A stretch of DNA of 6,840 bases from Fidelibacterota bacterium 46_43 (GTDB taxonomy: Bacteria > Fidelibacterota > Fidelibacteria > Fidelibacterales > Fidelibacteraceae), in contig LGGY01000030.1 of assembly GCA_001509335.1 (NCBI GenBank), positions 1 to 6,840 on the forward strand, given 5' to 3'. A program made the translations under genes and the position numbers. Shown here one piece after another: positions 5,796-6,840 of this stretch (position 1 is the stretch's first letter; each line of letters begins with the position of its first letter). Under the pieces are notes generated by a model. It did no database searches. It saw nothing but the letters and a program-made list of their open reading frames with translations, and had not been told where the DNA came from.

Positions 5796-6223
5796 TGGCG
5801 GTTAAGATTAAAAGGCTTTCTCCCCATGCCAGCCTTCCTTCCCGTCAGCATAGTTATGATGCAGGATATGATGTGACCGCCGTTGAGGAAACGGTAATCC
5901 CTGCTGGAAAATGGACCCTGGTGAAAACAGGTATTGCAGTGGAATTGCCAGGTGAAATGGAAATACAGGTCCGTTCCCGGAGCGGACTTGCGTTGAAATA
6001 TGGGATTTTTTGTCTGAATGCTCCCGGAACGGTGGACGCCGGATACCGGAATGAAATTGGTGTGATTCTGGCCAATTTTTCTCAGGAGGATTTCCAGATT
6101 CACCGGGGGGATCGTATTGCCCAGTTGATTTTTCAAATACCGAAACATCCCGAGCTGGTGGAAGTGGATGATTTGAGTGATTCGGACCGTGGACCGGGAG
6201 GATTCGGCAGCACTGGTCGTTAA
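5792..6223 (+). CDS. dut: dUTP diphosphatase (dUTPase)
   Basis: This 143-aa trimeric dUTPase hydrolyses dUTP to dUMP and pyrophosphate, keeping uracil out of DNA and feeding thymidylate synthesis. All five family motifs are present and in order: A24-G-Y-D-V (1), R61-S-R-S-G-L-A (2), G79-T-V-D82-A-G-Y-R-N-E (3, with Asp82 as the catalytic water activator), R105-G-D-R-I-A-Q-L-I (4) and the C-terminal R133-G-P-G-G-F-G-S-T-G (5), which closes over the substrate. Motif 3 has RNE where many members have RGE. Length is typical and the gene is intact. The ATG at 5792 overlaps the nrdJb stop as ATGA, with AAGGTG 6 bases upstream; a second ATG directly follows and could also be used. Overlap with the reductase genes puts dUTP removal under the same nrdJ promoter. 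Confidence 0.97.
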   Translation: MMAVKIKRLSPHASLPSRQHSYDAGYDVTAVEETVIPAGKWTLVKTGIAVELPGEMEIQVRSRSGLALKYGIFCLNAPGTVDAGYRNEIGVILANFSQEDFQIHRGDRIAQLIFQIPKHPELVEVDDLSDSDRGPGGFGSTGR

Positions 6224-6249
6224 GATATTTGCTTAAGATGGGAGTTGGT

Positions 6250-6783
6250 ATGGAATTTTTAGAACTGGTTAAAATCCGTTACAGTGTGCGGCGCTATAAA
6301 CCTGACCCCGTTCCGGAAAAAGATTTATTGAGCTGTTTGGAAGCCGCCAGGCTGGCACCGTCTGCGTCCAACTCCCAGCCATGGGAATTTATTGTGATCA
6401 AAACTCCCGAACTTCGGAAGCGTATCGCCGAAAGTACTTATTCCAACCTTGTCTCTTTTAACAAATTTGCCCTTCAGGCACCACTCATTGTGGCGGTTAT
6501 CATGAAAAAAGGACACATGCTGGCACAGATTGGAGCCTCCTTACAGGGAACGCCCTACCCTCTCATTGATATTGGCATTGCGGCAGAACATTTTTGTCTG
6601 CAGGCAGCCGAACGGGGATTGGGAACCTGCATGCTGGGCTGGTTCGATGAAAATAAGGTTCGAAAACTTTTGGAAATTCCCAAATCCAAAAAAATTGCCC
6701 TCCTCATCACAGTGGGATATCCTGCAGATTCTCCCAAACCGAAGAAGCGGAAAGAGATGAATGCAATTGTAAGTGAGTTATGA
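6250..6783 (+). CDS. Short nitroreductase-family flavoprotein
   Basis: This 177-aa protein is of the FMN-binding nitroreductase family, NAD(P)H-dependent oxidoreductases that act as dimers in the cytoplasm. Substrates vary widely in the family and cannot be predicted here. Recognisable parts are the N-terminal F3-L-E-L-V-K-x-R10-Y-S-V-R14-x-Y (phosphate/FMN contact Arg), A36-P-S-A-S-N-S-Q43-P-W, the A111-A-E-H-F-C-L-Q-A-A-E-R-G-L-G-T-C helix and glycine turn, and L151-L-I-T-V-G-Y-P ending in PKPKKRK. The length fits the short members of the family. The ATG at 6250 is chosen because GGGAG lies 5 bases upstream and the family typically begins just before 'FLELxKxRxSxRxY'. Upstream in-frame starts (TTG 6229, ATG 6238) lack such a site. 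The gene begins 26 bases after the dut stop, so it probably shares the operon transcript, though a metabolic link to dNTP synthesis is not evident. Confidence 0.9.
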   Translation: MEFLELVKIRYSVRRYKPDPVPEKDLLSCLEAARLAPSASNSQPWEFIVIKTPELRKRIAESTYSNLVSFNKFALQAPLIVAVIMKKGHMLAQIGASLQGTPYPLIDIGIAAEHFCLQAAERGLGTCMLGWFDENKVRKLLEIPKSKKIALLITVGYPADSPKPKKRKEMNAIVSEL

Positions 6784-6795
6784 GTGCTGTGTTAG

Positions 6796-6809
6796 ATTGA
6801 GAATTGAGA
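6796..6809. repeat. Two tandem copies of ATTGAGA
   Basis: The 57 bases after the nitroreductase stop contain no gene start of any length and no clear terminator hairpin before the window ends. The only structure is a heptamer, ATTGAGA, repeated twice head to tail. It is too short to give meaning to. Confidence 0.5.
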
Positions 6810-6840
6810 ATGACATCTTAATACGACCGTTTGTGGTGGC

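Noticed and set aside
6784..6840. Start of another gene or a terminator at the right edge
   Set aside because: The only ATG is followed by a stop after two codons, and there is no GC-rich hairpin with a T-run in the bases shown.

Overview
The window is compact bacterial chromosome with balanced base composition, short gaps and several stop/start overlaps. The gene set (split adenosylcobalamin-dependent ribonucleotide reductase, dUTPase, PAP2 phosphatase, DUF3467 protein) and the protein style suggest a Gram-negative-type bacterium, perhaps of the Bacteroidota/Chlorobi/Marinimicrobia/Calditrichota breadth. That placement is only an impression. There is no sign of phage, insertion sequence, CRISPR array, tRNA or rRNA.

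Left block, bases 1-958, plus strand: the acidic 3' end of an unidentified gene, then a PAP2-family membrane phosphatase that starts 4 bases later. Middle block, 955-2491, minus strand: three genes read right to left. They are an unrecognised protein with a Rossmann-like, GT9/DUF6913-like look, a small zinc-ribbon protein with a very acidic tail, and a DUF3467 protein. The PAP2 and DUF3467 genes converge and overlap by 4 bases. Each carries a candidate terminator for the opposite strand's neighbour inside or next to its own 3' end.

Right block, 2644-6783, plus strand: a deoxynucleotide supply operon. The catalytic subunit of a class II ribonucleotide reductase (NrdJa-like, 831 aa) lacks the usual cysteine-bearing C-terminal tail. 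That tail and the TSCPD domain are encoded as a separate protein by the next gene (NrdJb-like), which starts on the last base of the nrdJ stop codon. A complete dUTPase gene (dut) overlaps the end of nrdJb, and a short nitroreductase-family gene follows 26 bases later. Together NrdJa and NrdJb would make deoxynucleotides in a B12-dependent, oxygen-independent way, while Dut removes dUTP and makes dUMP for thymidylate synthesis.

The control region of this operon (2492-2643) is the best regulatory signal in the window. It has a near-consensus sigma70-type promoter and two NrdR-box-like palindromes 31 bp apart. A candidate divergent extended -10 promoter for the unknown minus-strand gene is interleaved with the same boxes. 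NrdR could therefore control both directions, which would link the unknown 218-aa protein, and perhaps the zinc-ribbon and DUF3467 genes downstream of it, to dNTP metabolism.
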